Origin: Spirosoma lacussanchae
Lineage (GTDB): Bacteria > Bacteroidota > Bacteroidia > Cytophagales > Spirosomataceae
Direction: 5' to 3'
Assembly (NCBI RefSeq): GCF_005870035.1
Contig: NZ_SWJG01000006.1
Location: 62,001 to 126,000 of the forward strand
Length of the DNA: 64,000 nucleotides
Of this stretch, positions 33,953-42,137 are shown piece by piece. The position numbers and the translations under genes were made by a program. Every line of letters begins with the position of its first letter. The stretch's first letter is position 1. The notes below the pieces were generated by a model. The model was not told where the DNA came from. It saw only the letters and a list, made by a program, of their open reading frames with translations, and made no database searches.

Positions 33953-34123
33953 ATGAGATACTTTTTTTACACCCTGCTCCGGTGGCTGCTTTGCCTGCTG
34001 GAGTTCGCCGTGGCCGTACTCTACTGGCTACCCGTTCGGCTCCTTTGGGGTAAGAACACCTTTGATTACGTAGTCGAATATCTGAGCTTAAAAGGGTGGC
34101 TTAAAAAGCACCTGGGCAACTAA
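33953..34123 (+). CDS. 56-residue membrane protein
   Basis: Short frame from ATG 33953. Hydrophobic N-terminal half (YFFYTLLRWLLCLLEFAVAV, then LYWLPVRLLW) and a basic C-terminus (YLSLKGWLKKHLGN). Its TAA overlaps the ATG of the next gene by one base (TAATG), which supports it as real. Function unknown, perhaps lysis. Confidence 0.5.
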   Translation: MRYFFYTLLRWLLCLLEFAVAVLYWLPVRLLWGKNTFDYVVEYLSLKGWLKKHLGN

Positions 34124-34983
34124 TGCAGACAATCCAATTCGATGGCCAGGCCTACCAGTTGCCGGAGGCCTGGCAGGAGCTCGACCCGAACCACCTGCCG
34201 GAGCTGGTGCAACTGGTGTACTTTACGCCACAGACGGAAGAAACCAGCCACACCTTACTCCGGATCGTTTTAGGGATCCGGAGGAAACGCTGGCAAACGA
34301 TGATGCAAACGCACTTTGGCCCAAAAGTCGGACAGCGGGCCAGGCGGGCCAATGCCATCGTATTGCACACGCTGAAACACCAGCTCAGATGGCTCTATAC
34401 GGAGCCGATCCGGCAGCAGCCATTTACCAGCCTGGAGCTGGATTTTGGCCTGGAGCTGCTACTACCGGAGGCCGGTTTTTATACCATGAGTTACGGCGAA
34501 CTGACCGACGCGTATATTCATTTTCTGGTGTATATCCGGCAACTGGTACAAGGCCAAAAGCATCTGGATTTGTTGGTGGCCACGCTCTGCCGACCAAGGC
34601 GGGCGGGCAACTACCAGGCGGCTCCGGACTGGAACGGAGACCACCGGGAGCCCTACAATGAGCACCAGGCCAAAGAGCGGGCCAAACTCCTGGCTCATGT
34701 GGAGCCAGGCTATAAAATGGCCGTGCTGCTGTTTTTTCTGGGCAATATGCAGCAGATCCTGGAGCGGTATGAGTTATGGGGCCAGGAGGAGGGAGAGCCG
34801 GAGGAGTACCCTGGCCAGGGCTGGGTAAAAAACAGCCACCTGCTGGCCGGTAAGGGTATCTTTGGCAATATCGACCAGACCAAAGCGGCCAACGTGCACG
34901 ACGTACTTTTATTCCTGGAGGAACATAGAAAGGATCTGCTGGCCGACATTGCACACCGTAACCAACAGGAGGCCGACCAATGA
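34123..34983 (+). CDS. Phage protein of unknown function (tail-assembly candidate)
   Basis: 286 residues, helical. 'AYQLPEAWQELDPNHLPELV' at the N-terminus followed by 'LRIVLGIRRKRWQTMMQTHF'. No motif recognised. It starts at the stop of the preceding small gene and overlaps the next by 4 bp. Position between connector and tail blocks suggests a role in tail or neck assembly. Confidence 0.5.
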   Translation: MQTIQFDGQAYQLPEAWQELDPNHLPELVQLVYFTPQTEETSHTLLRIVLGIRRKRWQTMMQTHFGPKVGQRARRANAIVLHTLKHQLRWLYTEPIRQQPFTSLELDFGLELLLPEAGFYTMSYGELTDAYIHFLVYIRQLVQGQKHLDLLVATLCRPRRAGNYQAAPDWNGDHREPYNEHQAKERAKLLAHVEPGYKMAVLLFFLGNMQQILERYELWGQEEGEPEEYPGQGWVKNSHLLAGKGIFGNIDQTKAANVHDVLLFLEEHRKDLLADIAHRNQQEADQ

Positions 34984-35450
34984 CCAGCACCCAACAGTTT
35001 TGGCAGTTCTTTAAAGCGCTGGCCGACGCGGTGCCAGGCATGAAAACCGTAACGCGCTCCGGTGGCGATAAAATGGACAGGCTGCTAGGCAGCACCCGAA
35101 GCGAAGATATTTATCCGGCCACGTTTTTACTCCGGCCTAAATACAGCCTGGAGGAAAACGGGGCGGGCCTGGTAACGGCCTGGTTCGATGCCACGTATTA
35201 CGTACTTTGCAGCGCCCAAATGGGAGAGGAGGCCGATGAGGACAGCGCTTTCGATGAGGCCGAACGGCTGGCCAGTACGCTCTCGGTATTGATTCGACAG
35301 CAGGAGGATGGCTATAAAACCCTAATCGACCCGATGGCAAAGGTATTTATGGAGCCAATCCAGATGGTTAACGGCGAGGCCTCTTTTGGCTATGAAGTAC
35401 GGCAACGAATTGGTTTAATGGTAAACGCTGAAGTGTATGCAGATCTTTAA
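34980..35450 (+). CDS. Phage protein, neck/tail completion candidate
   Basis: 156 residues, starting in the previous stop (ATGA). Alpha/beta, with 'VTAWFDATYYVLCSAQMGEE', 'FDEAERLASTLSVLIRQQED' and 'MEPIQMVNGEASFGYEVRQR'; this layout resembles small tail-completion proteins. Position-based call. Confidence 0.45.
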   Translation: MTSTQQFWQFFKALADAVPGMKTVTRSGGDKMDRLLGSTRSEDIYPATFLLRPKYSLEENGAGLVTAWFDATYYVLCSAQMGEEADEDSAFDEAERLASTLSVLIRQQEDGYKTLIDPMAKVFMEPIQMVNGEASFGYEVRQRIGLMVNAEVYADL

Positions 35451-35631
35451 AATAGTGCGGTTCTGGCTGGTTTGGATCCTGGCCGCGCCGTTGGTGTTTT
35501 TGTTCCTGGTGGGGGCGGCAGTCGTTTCTGGCCAGTGGCGGCTCATTGGTGTAAAATTTCAGCTTATTCAAATGAGCCTTAACCAGCGCTTTGTAGGTAA
35601 AGCCGCAAAATTTCCGAACGTATCCAAATAA
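35437..35631 (+). CDS. Small membrane protein
   Basis: 64 residues overlapping the previous gene by 14 bp. One strong membrane segment (FWLVWILAAPLVFLFLVGAA) preceded by positive charge, so the N-terminus is probably inside. Followed by a short amphipathic tail (KFQLIQMSLNQRFVGKAAKF). Unknown. Confidence 0.45.
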   Translation: MQIFKIVRFWLVWILAAPLVFLFLVGAAVVSGQWRLIGVKFQLIQMSLNQRFVGKAAKFPNVSK

Positions 35632-35690
35632 TTTCATAACTTTTTGGCTTCTAACGAGAAACATGCTAATCAAACTCAATTGCTTACACA

Positions 35691-35915
35691 ATGAGCATAG
35701 AAGAAAAAGAGCAATTTAAAAGCCAGGGTACGGGTCAAGGACTTGATGCGTGGTTGGTGAGTGATGTAGTACAGACCGTTGAGGAAATATTTGAGCAACT
35801 AAAAGCGAGTAATAAAGGATTGCCGCTTTCCAAAGGGATTGCAGAGTTTCAGTCCGAAAAAGAGATGATAGAGTTTTTATTCGACAAGGCTAAAATCATG
35901 GCAACTAACAAATAA
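35691..35915 (+). CDS. Small acidic protein between late blocks
   Basis: 74 residues, AT-richer than its neighbours. 'EEKEQFKSQGTGQGLDAWLV' then 'VQTVEEIFEQLKASNKG'. No family. It stands alone between the portal block and late promoter 3, with a 60-bp leader, and could be a small regulator or cargo. Confidence 0.45.
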   Translation: MSIEEKEQFKSQGTGQGLDAWLVSDVVQTVEEIFEQLKASNKGLPLSKGIAEFQSEKEMIEFLFDKAKIMATNK

Positions 35916-35920
35916 GTCTC

Positions 35921-35955
35921 GTCCTTTCCCTCCGGAGCGCACTGGCTCACCTTTG
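35921..35955 (+). promoter_or_regulatory. Late promoter 3 (GTCCTTT-N24-TTTG) with overlapping hairpin
   Basis: GTCCTTT at 35921-35927 and CACCTTTG ending 35955, spacing 24. The -7 part is embedded in a perfect 10-bp hairpin (35944-35953 with 35963-35972) that is followed by AT5, so promoter and terminator-like hairpin overlap. First ATG at 35979. Confidence 0.7.
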
Positions 35956-35978
35956 TACAAACAAGGTGAGCCATTTTT

Positions 35979-38039
35979 ATGCTGATTGATCCACTAAAGA
36001 CCAGCCTGGCCTTTTTGCCGGTGCAATTTTCCCGCAACAAAATTGAGTACGTCATTGATCCGGCAGATACCAGCCTGGCCGACCGGAGCGGGTTACGGTA
36101 TTACCTGGAGCTGCTGGTTCCGGAGTTTGCGGGCTCCAGTCAGTTCGAGCGGTTGGTAAAGATGCCGGGGGCCGAGAAGCCACCCACCAGCGGGGGCGGC
36201 TCAGTCGTTTACGAGGGGGCTTTTTTCTTACTGGATGAGCTGCTGGATGGATTCCTGGAGCACCAGAAGCCCGACGCCGGAGCGGCTGGTATGTGCATTG
36301 TGTCCACGCTCACCATGCCGTATATGGTGCGGGAGACGGTGGAGAACAACGGCCAGGTACTGGCCGGATCGGCCAGGGAGCAGGCCAGTAAATGGCTCCT
36401 GAAAGCCGGGCTCCAGGAGCGGGATTTTGTGGCCTGGGGCGGGGCGTTCTTTACCGACTACATGAGGGCCAACCGGCCATTTTTGACCTGGCAACCGGAT
36501 AATAAACTGGTGAGCGCTGGCCAGGAGGAATATTTGTTTTTCCTGCTCAACTGCCAGCCGACACCGGCCACCCTAATCCGTAGGGTGCGGATTACCTACC
36601 AGGATGGCACGATGGAAACCAAAGACGCGGGCCAGCTCTCCGGTGGCCAGGCCTACCAGGTGGTTTGTGTGCCGGTAGGGCCAAAGGCGCTGGGTCTGGC
36701 CAGCAACGTGGCCAGCTACGAGGTTTGGCTGGCTGATACCAATTACTACCGAATCAGCCAGGTACGCACTTACCAGATTGATCCGCAATTCAGGAGCCAG
36801 GAGCGATGGCTTTTGTTTTCCAACAGCCTGGGCGGGTGGGACACGCTCCGGCTACTCGGTGAGGGATCCGAGACGCTGACCACCCAGCGAACCGTGGCCG
36901 AACTGGAGCGGCCAGTGGGAGCGCCAGCCGACTACAACGAACTGCGGGTAATTTATGTACAGGGCTCCCGAACGCTCCAGGTGAATACCGGCTATTTTGA
37001 GCAGCACCAGGCCGCGCAACTGGCTTACCTGGATGAGTTGCTACTGACCAAAGATTTGTACCTGGTGGATGCCAGAGGCCACCAGGCGCTGGAGCTCTTA
37101 ACTACCAGTCTGGTGGATTCGGAAGATGATAGCGATTTAGTGAGCCGGAGTTTTTCATTCCGGATCGTAACGCCACAGGTGAACTTTTCGACCATGCCAG
37201 CCGCTCCGGCTACTCCAGCCAGGCCCACCGGCTGGAGAGGGGTGGGGGTGGTTCAGGTACTGGATGGCAACGGCAAACGAACCGGCAAAGGCCGACCGCT
37301 CAAACTCCAAAAGTATTACCTGGACGACGCCAGCGTTTACAAGCCCATAACCGAAAAGCCGAACCAGCCAGGGGATCCGGATTTTGTGGAAAGTTTGCCG
37401 CTGCCTGGCACCGTGGCCGGTTCGACACCCTACCCGAACCAGGCGCTCACCAGGCCCACCACGTTTACCCGTTCGACCTGCCCGAATGGCCAGCTCGGAG
37501 AGGCCGCGCTGGTGGTCGTACCTGCCGGAACCTACGGCTCCGAAATGAGCCAGGCCGATGCCGACAGCAAGGCCGAAGCGGCTTATAGGGCGCTCAATAC
37601 GCAGGCCTACGCCGATGAGTTCGGCAGTTGTACCGTTGCGCCGGAGCTCTACCAGGTGGCCGTACCAGCGGGCCAATGGCATTACCGCGTAAACAACCCG
37701 CAACTAGTCGAGGTGGAATGGTTGCAGCTTGACAGCCAGGAGCTCAAAATAGGCAACACCTGGGATCTGCAAGGGCAAAACAGACCGTTTGTTTACCCAC
37801 GGTTCAGCAGCGGTTTGAACTTTCCCGTTCGGGCATCGGACTGGCGTTTTTTCACCTACGGGCCGTACAGTAGCCAGGTAAACGTAAAGATCTACCAGAA
37901 CGGAGTACTCCGGTTTGATCGAACGTTGACCATGAACCGGGACAACTACGAATATTTAAGTTTAAGCCAGGAGCTCATAACAGGGGGCCGCGCCCTAACC
38001 TATGGCGATAAACTGTACTTTAAAGCCACGCCGTTATAA
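35979..38039 (+). CDS. Tail protein with DUF5977-type repeat
   Basis: 686 residues. N-terminal two-thirds beta-rich ('LAFLPVQFSRNKIEYVIDPA'); a stretch at about 490-550 ('FTRSTCPNGQLGEAALVV', 'SEMSQADADSKAEAAYRALN', 'AYADEFGSC') is a DUF5977 repeat known from Bacteroidetes secreted and phage proteins. Probably a tail or baseplate component given its place before the next tail gene (1-bp overlap) and the tape measure. Confidence 0.65.
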   Translation: MLIDPLKTSLAFLPVQFSRNKIEYVIDPADTSLADRSGLRYYLELLVPEFAGSSQFERLVKMPGAEKPPTSGGGSVVYEGAFFLLDELLDGFLEHQKPDAGAAGMCIVSTLTMPYMVRETVENNGQVLAGSAREQASKWLLKAGLQERDFVAWGGAFFTDYMRANRPFLTWQPDNKLVSAGQEEYLFFLLNCQPTPATLIRRVRITYQDGTMETKDAGQLSGGQAYQVVCVPVGPKALGLASNVASYEVWLADTNYYRISQVRTYQIDPQFRSQERWLLFSNSLGGWDTLRLLGEGSETLTTQRTVAELERPVGAPADYNELRVIYVQGSRTLQVNTGYFEQHQAAQLAYLDELLLTKDLYLVDARGHQALELLTTSLVDSEDDSDLVSRSFSFRIVTPQVNFSTMPAAPATPARPTGWRGVGVVQVLDGNGKRTGKGRPLKLQKYYLDDASVYKPITEKPNQPGDPDFVESLPLPGTVAGSTPYPNQALTRPTTFTRSTCPNGQLGEAALVVVPAGTYGSEMSQADADSKAEAAYRALNTQAYADEFGSCTVAPELYQVAVPAGQWHYRVNNPQLVEVEWLQLDSQELKIGNTWDLQGQNRPFVYPRFSSGLNFPVRASDWRFFTYGPYSSQVNVKIYQNGVLRFDRTLTMNRDNYEYLSLSQELITGGRALTYGDKLYFKATPL

Positions 38040-39442
38040 TGAGCCTGCAAATACGAATCAATGGCCAGGTGGCCGACTTATCGCCAGGTATGAGCACCGG
38101 CCTGGAGCTGATAAACCCCTACCTGGTTTATGAGGATATACTGGCCAGTAAAGCCAGTATTCCCGCGCTGCCAGCCACCCGACGCAACCGGCAAATTTTA
38201 GGGTTTCCGGATCTGCTCCAGAATGAGGCCGTAGGGATGCGGTACCGCTGCGAAAAGTACTACAATGGCCAGCTACTCCAGGCCGGAGTGGCCGTATTGA
38301 CCGAAGCCGCGCAAAATTTCGCGCTGACGGTCGTTCAGCCGCTCGGTGAGGTATTCGGTGAGCTACAACGTAAAAACCTCTCAGAATTGAACTTTGGGGC
38401 TCTGGCCGTACCTGGAGTGCTCCAGCCGACGCTGCAACAGTTCGGGCGGGATGTAGTGGCCTTTCCTACCGTGCTCAATCCAACCTACTACGGAGCCAAC
38501 GGAGCGGCCATTTCCTACGGGGGCCGGATGAACAACTACCAGGGGGGAGCCTACACGGCGGGGCCGCTGGTGCCGATGGTGTTTGTAGCCGAGCTCCTGC
38601 TGCGGATCGGAGAGCTTACGGGGGTGGCGTTCATTGGGGAATTTTTCAGCCATCCGGAGCTCCGGCAGCTCCTGCTCTACAACACCAGGGCGCTCGATGG
38701 CCGGAGCCAGGTGGAGCTCCGGCAGCACCTGCCGGAGCTGACCATTCCGGAGCTGCTGCTGGAGCTCCGCAAAACCTTTAACCTGGCCATGCGGGTGAAT
38801 GCCATAGAGCGAGCCATACGGCTCGATTTTACGGACTCGTTCCACCGGCGAGCGGCAAGTATCGACTGGAGTGAAAAAGCGCTTAAGGAGTACAAGAAAC
38901 GACCCGAAACGGCCAGGCGGCTCCAGCTCGGTAGTGTGGCCGACAGTGCCGACGGATTGACCAAAGACAAACCGGAGAGCCTGGCCGACTACCTGACGCC
39001 GGAGCTGGAGAGCGAAACTGGCATCGGCAAACTAACCAGCCGGTTCTCTACCCTGCTCACCGATCCGGCCACAGGCCTGGCCACCACCCAACAGGCAGGC
39101 CGCACGGAGCAGTTTGGGCAACTGGCCAGCGGGTGGAGCCCACGGCTTTTATTCTGGAACGGGCTCCAGAGCGGGCTCCCGATGGCCACGGCCAGGCTAA
39201 ATGGCTATTCCCTGTACTGGCCGGGAGCGGATGGCCTGGCCGCTCGGTTCTGGCCCATGACGGAGCAGCACCGGACGCGCCGGTTTTACGTAGAGCGCCA
39301 ACTGGATTTAAACGAGGTCGATCTGGCTACCCTAGATTTTTCCAAAAAGGTGCACATCAACGGCCTTGACTATTTCGTTGCAAGAGTTGATTTAATGCTA
39401 CCTATCAAGAAAGTTTCAAATGTCTTATTGGTGAAATCATGA
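38039..39442 (+). CDS. Tail/baseplate protein with altered 3' end
   Basis: 467 residues, overlapping the upstream stop by one base. 'MSLQIRINGQVADLSPGMST', then a mixed domain ('LDGRSQVELRQHLPELTIPE'). Up to about 39365 the codons are phage-typical; the last 25 codons switch to AT-rich (GTT, AGA, TTA, CTA, AAT, TCA). The stop lies in the left arm of the 29-bp inverted repeat that closes the NACHT gene, so the 3' end seems to have been exchanged when that cargo arrived. Confidence 0.55.
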   Translation: MSLQIRINGQVADLSPGMSTGLELINPYLVYEDILASKASIPALPATRRNRQILGFPDLLQNEAVGMRYRCEKYYNGQLLQAGVAVLTEAAQNFALTVVQPLGEVFGELQRKNLSELNFGALAVPGVLQPTLQQFGRDVVAFPTVLNPTYYGANGAAISYGGRMNNYQGGAYTAGPLVPMVFVAELLLRIGELTGVAFIGEFFSHPELRQLLLYNTRALDGRSQVELRQHLPELTIPELLLELRKTFNLAMRVNAIERAIRLDFTDSFHRRAASIDWSEKALKEYKKRPETARRLQLGSVADSADGLTKDKPESLADYLTPELESETGIGKLTSRFSTLLTDPATGLATTQQAGRTEQFGQLASGWSPRLLFWNGLQSGLPMATARLNGYSLYWPGADGLAARFWPMTEQHRTRRFYVERQLDLNEVDLATLDFSKKVHINGLDYFVARVDLMLPIKKVSNVLLVKS

Positions 39443-39507
39443 TGATATTTTTCAGTAATTAACCATATAGTTAGATTGTATGGTTAATTACTGAAAAATA
39501 TCATCAT
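39439..39507. terminator. Perfect 29-bp inverted repeat between tail gene and NACHT gene
   Basis: Arms 39439-39467 and 39479-39507 are perfectly complementary, 11-nt loop. It holds the stop codons of both convergent genes. AT-rich with A5/T5 tracts, so it can terminate in both directions and isolates the cargo from late transcription. Confidence 0.85.
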
Positions 39508-41377
39508 AACTTATGTTTTTAGTTTGAATTTCTAATTCTAGGTTTTTAATAATTAGATTTATCTCATCTTTTAATTCTATTAAAGAATTGATTGGTAGAA
39601 AAACTTCAAATATTTTATCAAATTTGTGTATATTTCTTAAAGGAAAATATATAATTTCTTCTCTAGTTATGCTTGAATTTTTAATATAATGATTTAGTTC
39701 ATTTTTGAGCAAAAAATCTAGCTCAATTTTTTTTGCACGATCTAAACTGAGAAAATTGACTATTTCTTTAAATAGCCCATCTGTAATATGAAGCTGAAAT
39801 TTTAATTTAAAGTTTTCTTCTGTCCCGATTTTGTGAAAAAGGGTAGAACTTTTGCGGATATCTTCAAGATTATCGATTAACATATCTGCACTATTGATGA
39901 ATATATCATCATCTCCCAAATCATTAACTTCGTCTACTGCTAAATATAGGGTGAGTATTGTTAATTTGGCGATTTCTATATAGGCGTAAGTTAACTCTGC
40001 GTCGTTTTTTGTCTCAAATAATTCTTTGTACATCATTAAGCGCTTTAGTAGTACTTCTTTGACAAAGTCAATTCTATCTAGTTCTGACATAAGACTAAAT
40101 AAGTTACCACTATTGTCAAAACTTTTGTTTGATATAAAATTGCAAATTCTACTGTAGGCGTTTGATTTTTGATTAGAAGGGAGATCTTTTATGAATTGTG
40201 CAGTAAAAAATTCTTGTAAAGATCTGTGAGGGTATGAATACTGGAATCCATCTAAGACTAATATTGAAATTTGTGTTCTGAGATCATAAATTAAGTCGTC
40301 ATTATTGTATGACAAGCCGGTAAATTGCTTAATTTGAGTTAGTTTGCTTCTCAAATATTCATCTGTAAAAGAATATATACCTTCTGTTTGAGATATAAAA
40401 GAAAAACAATTTAATATCTTCTCAAAATCTTCTCTTTCCAGTTTTGATTTTTTCTCTCTAGGAAAACTGAATTTTGTAATTGCGTCATGCTTTGAATACA
40501 ATGTGTCGAATACATTTTTGTAGAATGCGCTTTTTCTTCTAGGTATCTCAGGATGACTTTCGTAAGCTAAAATAAACATTGATAGTAGAAGTGGATTTCT
40601 CAAGAAAGAGGTTATATCTTTATTACTTGGATCAGATATTGTCTTAAGGATTCGACCTCTTCTCTCCGAATCATTCACAATCTTTGTGGTGAATTTAATT
40701 ATATCGTCATTGTCTAGTCCTTGAAGATGAAAATCATGAAATCTTGGAAAGTTTTCAATTCCTCCTCCAGGTCTTGTAGAAATTACATACCAGTTTTCAG
40801 AAAAAGAATCAATAAAAAATTCGATTTGCTTATTTATTGATTGTTTTTTTGATGATGTTATTTCGTCATATCCATCAAAAAGAAATAGGAATTTCCCACT
40901 TTTTAGGGCTCTGGAAAAATGGTTATTTGATGGTTGTAGATTTGTTTTTACCACTTTTTCAAGGATCAACTTTTCTAAATTGTCATTGTAATCGTTTAGG
41001 TGCCTTAGTTCGATTAATACCGGAATTTTGCTTTTATTTAAAATTGAGCTTAAGTATATATATTTAATTAAAGTTGTTTTTCCGCTCCCAGCACTGCCAA
41101 GTAAGGTGATGTATTTGTATTCTTCAAATATTTCATTTGTGTTAATGAAATCGGTTGTTAAGAGTCTATATTTGCATTTGATTGGATAGTATATGTCATA
41201 GAATTTAACTTTTTCGTTTCTAGAAAGAAATGTATTTGTGTAATAGTATTTTGATGTTTGAGATTCTAAATATTCTCTGAGTCCCAGGTCAAGTAAATAT
41301 TTTATCTCATTATTTATTGTCTCAAAGCTGTTTAAAATGGGTGTGATCAAGTTTGTTACTTCTACTTTCGCGTCCAT
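39488..41377 (-). CDS. NACHT-domain NTPase, likely anti-phage defence protein
   Basis: 629 residues from ATG 41377 (MDAKVEVTNLI); the frame is open to 41491 but the extension has no domain character. A helical N-terminal part (1-85), a NACHT NTPase with Walker A GSAGSGKTT (about 94-102), Walker B KFLFLFDGYDEI (about 162-173) and sensor STRPGGG (about 200-206), followed by winged-helix/helical parts and a C-terminal domain of 200 residues without recognised repeats. Bacterial NACHT proteins detect phage and abort infection. Very AT-rich, antisense to the tail genes, with its own terminator: a moron. No separate effector domain is recognised. Confidence 0.85.
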   Translation of the reverse strand: MDAKVEVTNLITPILNSFETINNEIKYLLDLGLREYLESQTSKYYYTNTFLSRNEKVKFYDIYYPIKCKYRLLTTDFINTNEIFEEYKYITLLGSAGSGKTTLIKYIYLSSILNKSKIPVLIELRHLNDYNDNLEKLILEKVVKTNLQPSNNHFSRALKSGKFLFLFDGYDEITSSKKQSINKQIEFFIDSFSENWYVISTRPGGGIENFPRFHDFHLQGLDNDDIIKFTTKIVNDSERRGRILKTISDPSNKDITSFLRNPLLLSMFILAYESHPEIPRRKSAFYKNVFDTLYSKHDAITKFSFPREKKSKLEREDFEKILNCFSFISQTEGIYSFTDEYLRSKLTQIKQFTGLSYNNDDLIYDLRTQISILVLDGFQYSYPHRSLQEFFTAQFIKDLPSNQKSNAYSRICNFISNKSFDNSGNLFSLMSELDRIDFVKEVLLKRLMMYKELFETKNDAELTYAYIEIAKLTILTLYLAVDEVNDLGDDDIFINSADMLIDNLEDIRKSSTLFHKIGTEENFKLKFQLHITDGLFKEIVNFLSLDRAKKIELDFLLKNELNHYIKNSSITREEIIYFPLRNIHKFDKIFEVFLPINSLIELKDEINLIIKNLELEIQTKNISYDDIFQ

Positions 41378-41518
41378 AAATATTACAGGTAAGATAAATT
41401 TTTTTTGTTTGTGTGGCCTGCACGAAAATCCAATGTACTGTATGGAGTGGGATAGGTCACCTAAATTTAAGTAATTATCGGTATGGCCCAATGTTATTGT
41501 GTTTTAAAGGCTGTATTG

Positions 41519-41552
41519 GTCCTTCTGTCAACATTCCTTTTCACTGTATTTG
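41519..41552 (+). promoter_or_regulatory. Variant late promoter before the tape-measure block
   Basis: GTCCTTC at 41519-41525 and TTTG at 41549-41552; spacing 23, and the A of nAnYTTTG is missing. Weaker than the five others. Placed after the inserted NACHT gene, where late transcription would otherwise be cut by its terminator. Confidence 0.4.
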
Positions 41553-41573
41553 CTGGCCTAAACAGCAGATACT

Positions 41574-42137
41574 ATGGAATCAGCAACCGGCATTCGAGGG
41601 GATGCCAGGGCCGAATGGCTCACCAGTAACCGCGACGCGGCCAGGATCCTAACGGCCTACATCGGCCAGGCCGAAAACGCATTTAAAAGTAAGATCCAGG
41701 CCGCTGGCCTCACGCTCACCGGGGAGCTCCTGGCATCGTTTCGCACGACAGCAGCCACGGAGGGGGAGGGGTACGTGGAGGTCAGGCTACAGATGGCCGG
41801 TTATGGCCGGATTAAGGATTTGCGCCGGATGAACTACAGCCGGACGCCACCACTCCTGGCAATGGAGGCCTTTGTGGAGAAAGTGGGCGTTTCCCATTTC
41901 GCCTACGTAGGTGGCTACCCACGGGGCGTATTTCCGCGCACCGAATCCCAGACCGTAGAGCGGATTGCCTGGAGCCTAAAAATGAGCCTGGCCAGGAGGC
42001 CCAACGTGGTACGCGGCTACCGGGGTATTTACTCGGATCCGCTCCTAAATGACGTATTACCCTACCTGTTTCGAGATCTGGCCACGGCCTGCAACTTAAC
42101 GGCCAGCCGGGCCTTTAAAGTGGCATTCTCCGACTAA
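41574..42137 (+). CDS. Tail protein upstream of tape measure
   Basis: 187 residues. 'ILTAYIGQAENAFKSKIQAA' then 'LTGELLASFRTTAATEGEGY', a helix-plus-beta pattern like small tail-completion or gp10-like proteins, and a basic C-terminal half. GC-rich again, showing the return from cargo to phage core. Its stop overlaps the tape-measure start by one base. Confidence 0.5.
   Translation: MESATGIRGDARAEWLTSNRDAARILTAYIGQAENAFKSKIQAAGLTLTGELLASFRTTAATEGEGYVEVRLQMAGYGRIKDLRRMNYSRTPPLLAMEAFVEKVGVSHFAYVGGYPRGVFPRTESQTVERIAWSLKMSLARRPNVVRGYRGIYSDPLLNDVLPYLFRDLATACNLTASRAFKVAFSD

Noticed and set aside
39488-41491. Longer NACHT protein from the first start codon at 41491
   Set aside because: The extra 38 residues are Cys/His-scattered, with no domain character; the ATG at 41377 begins a plausible helical domain.
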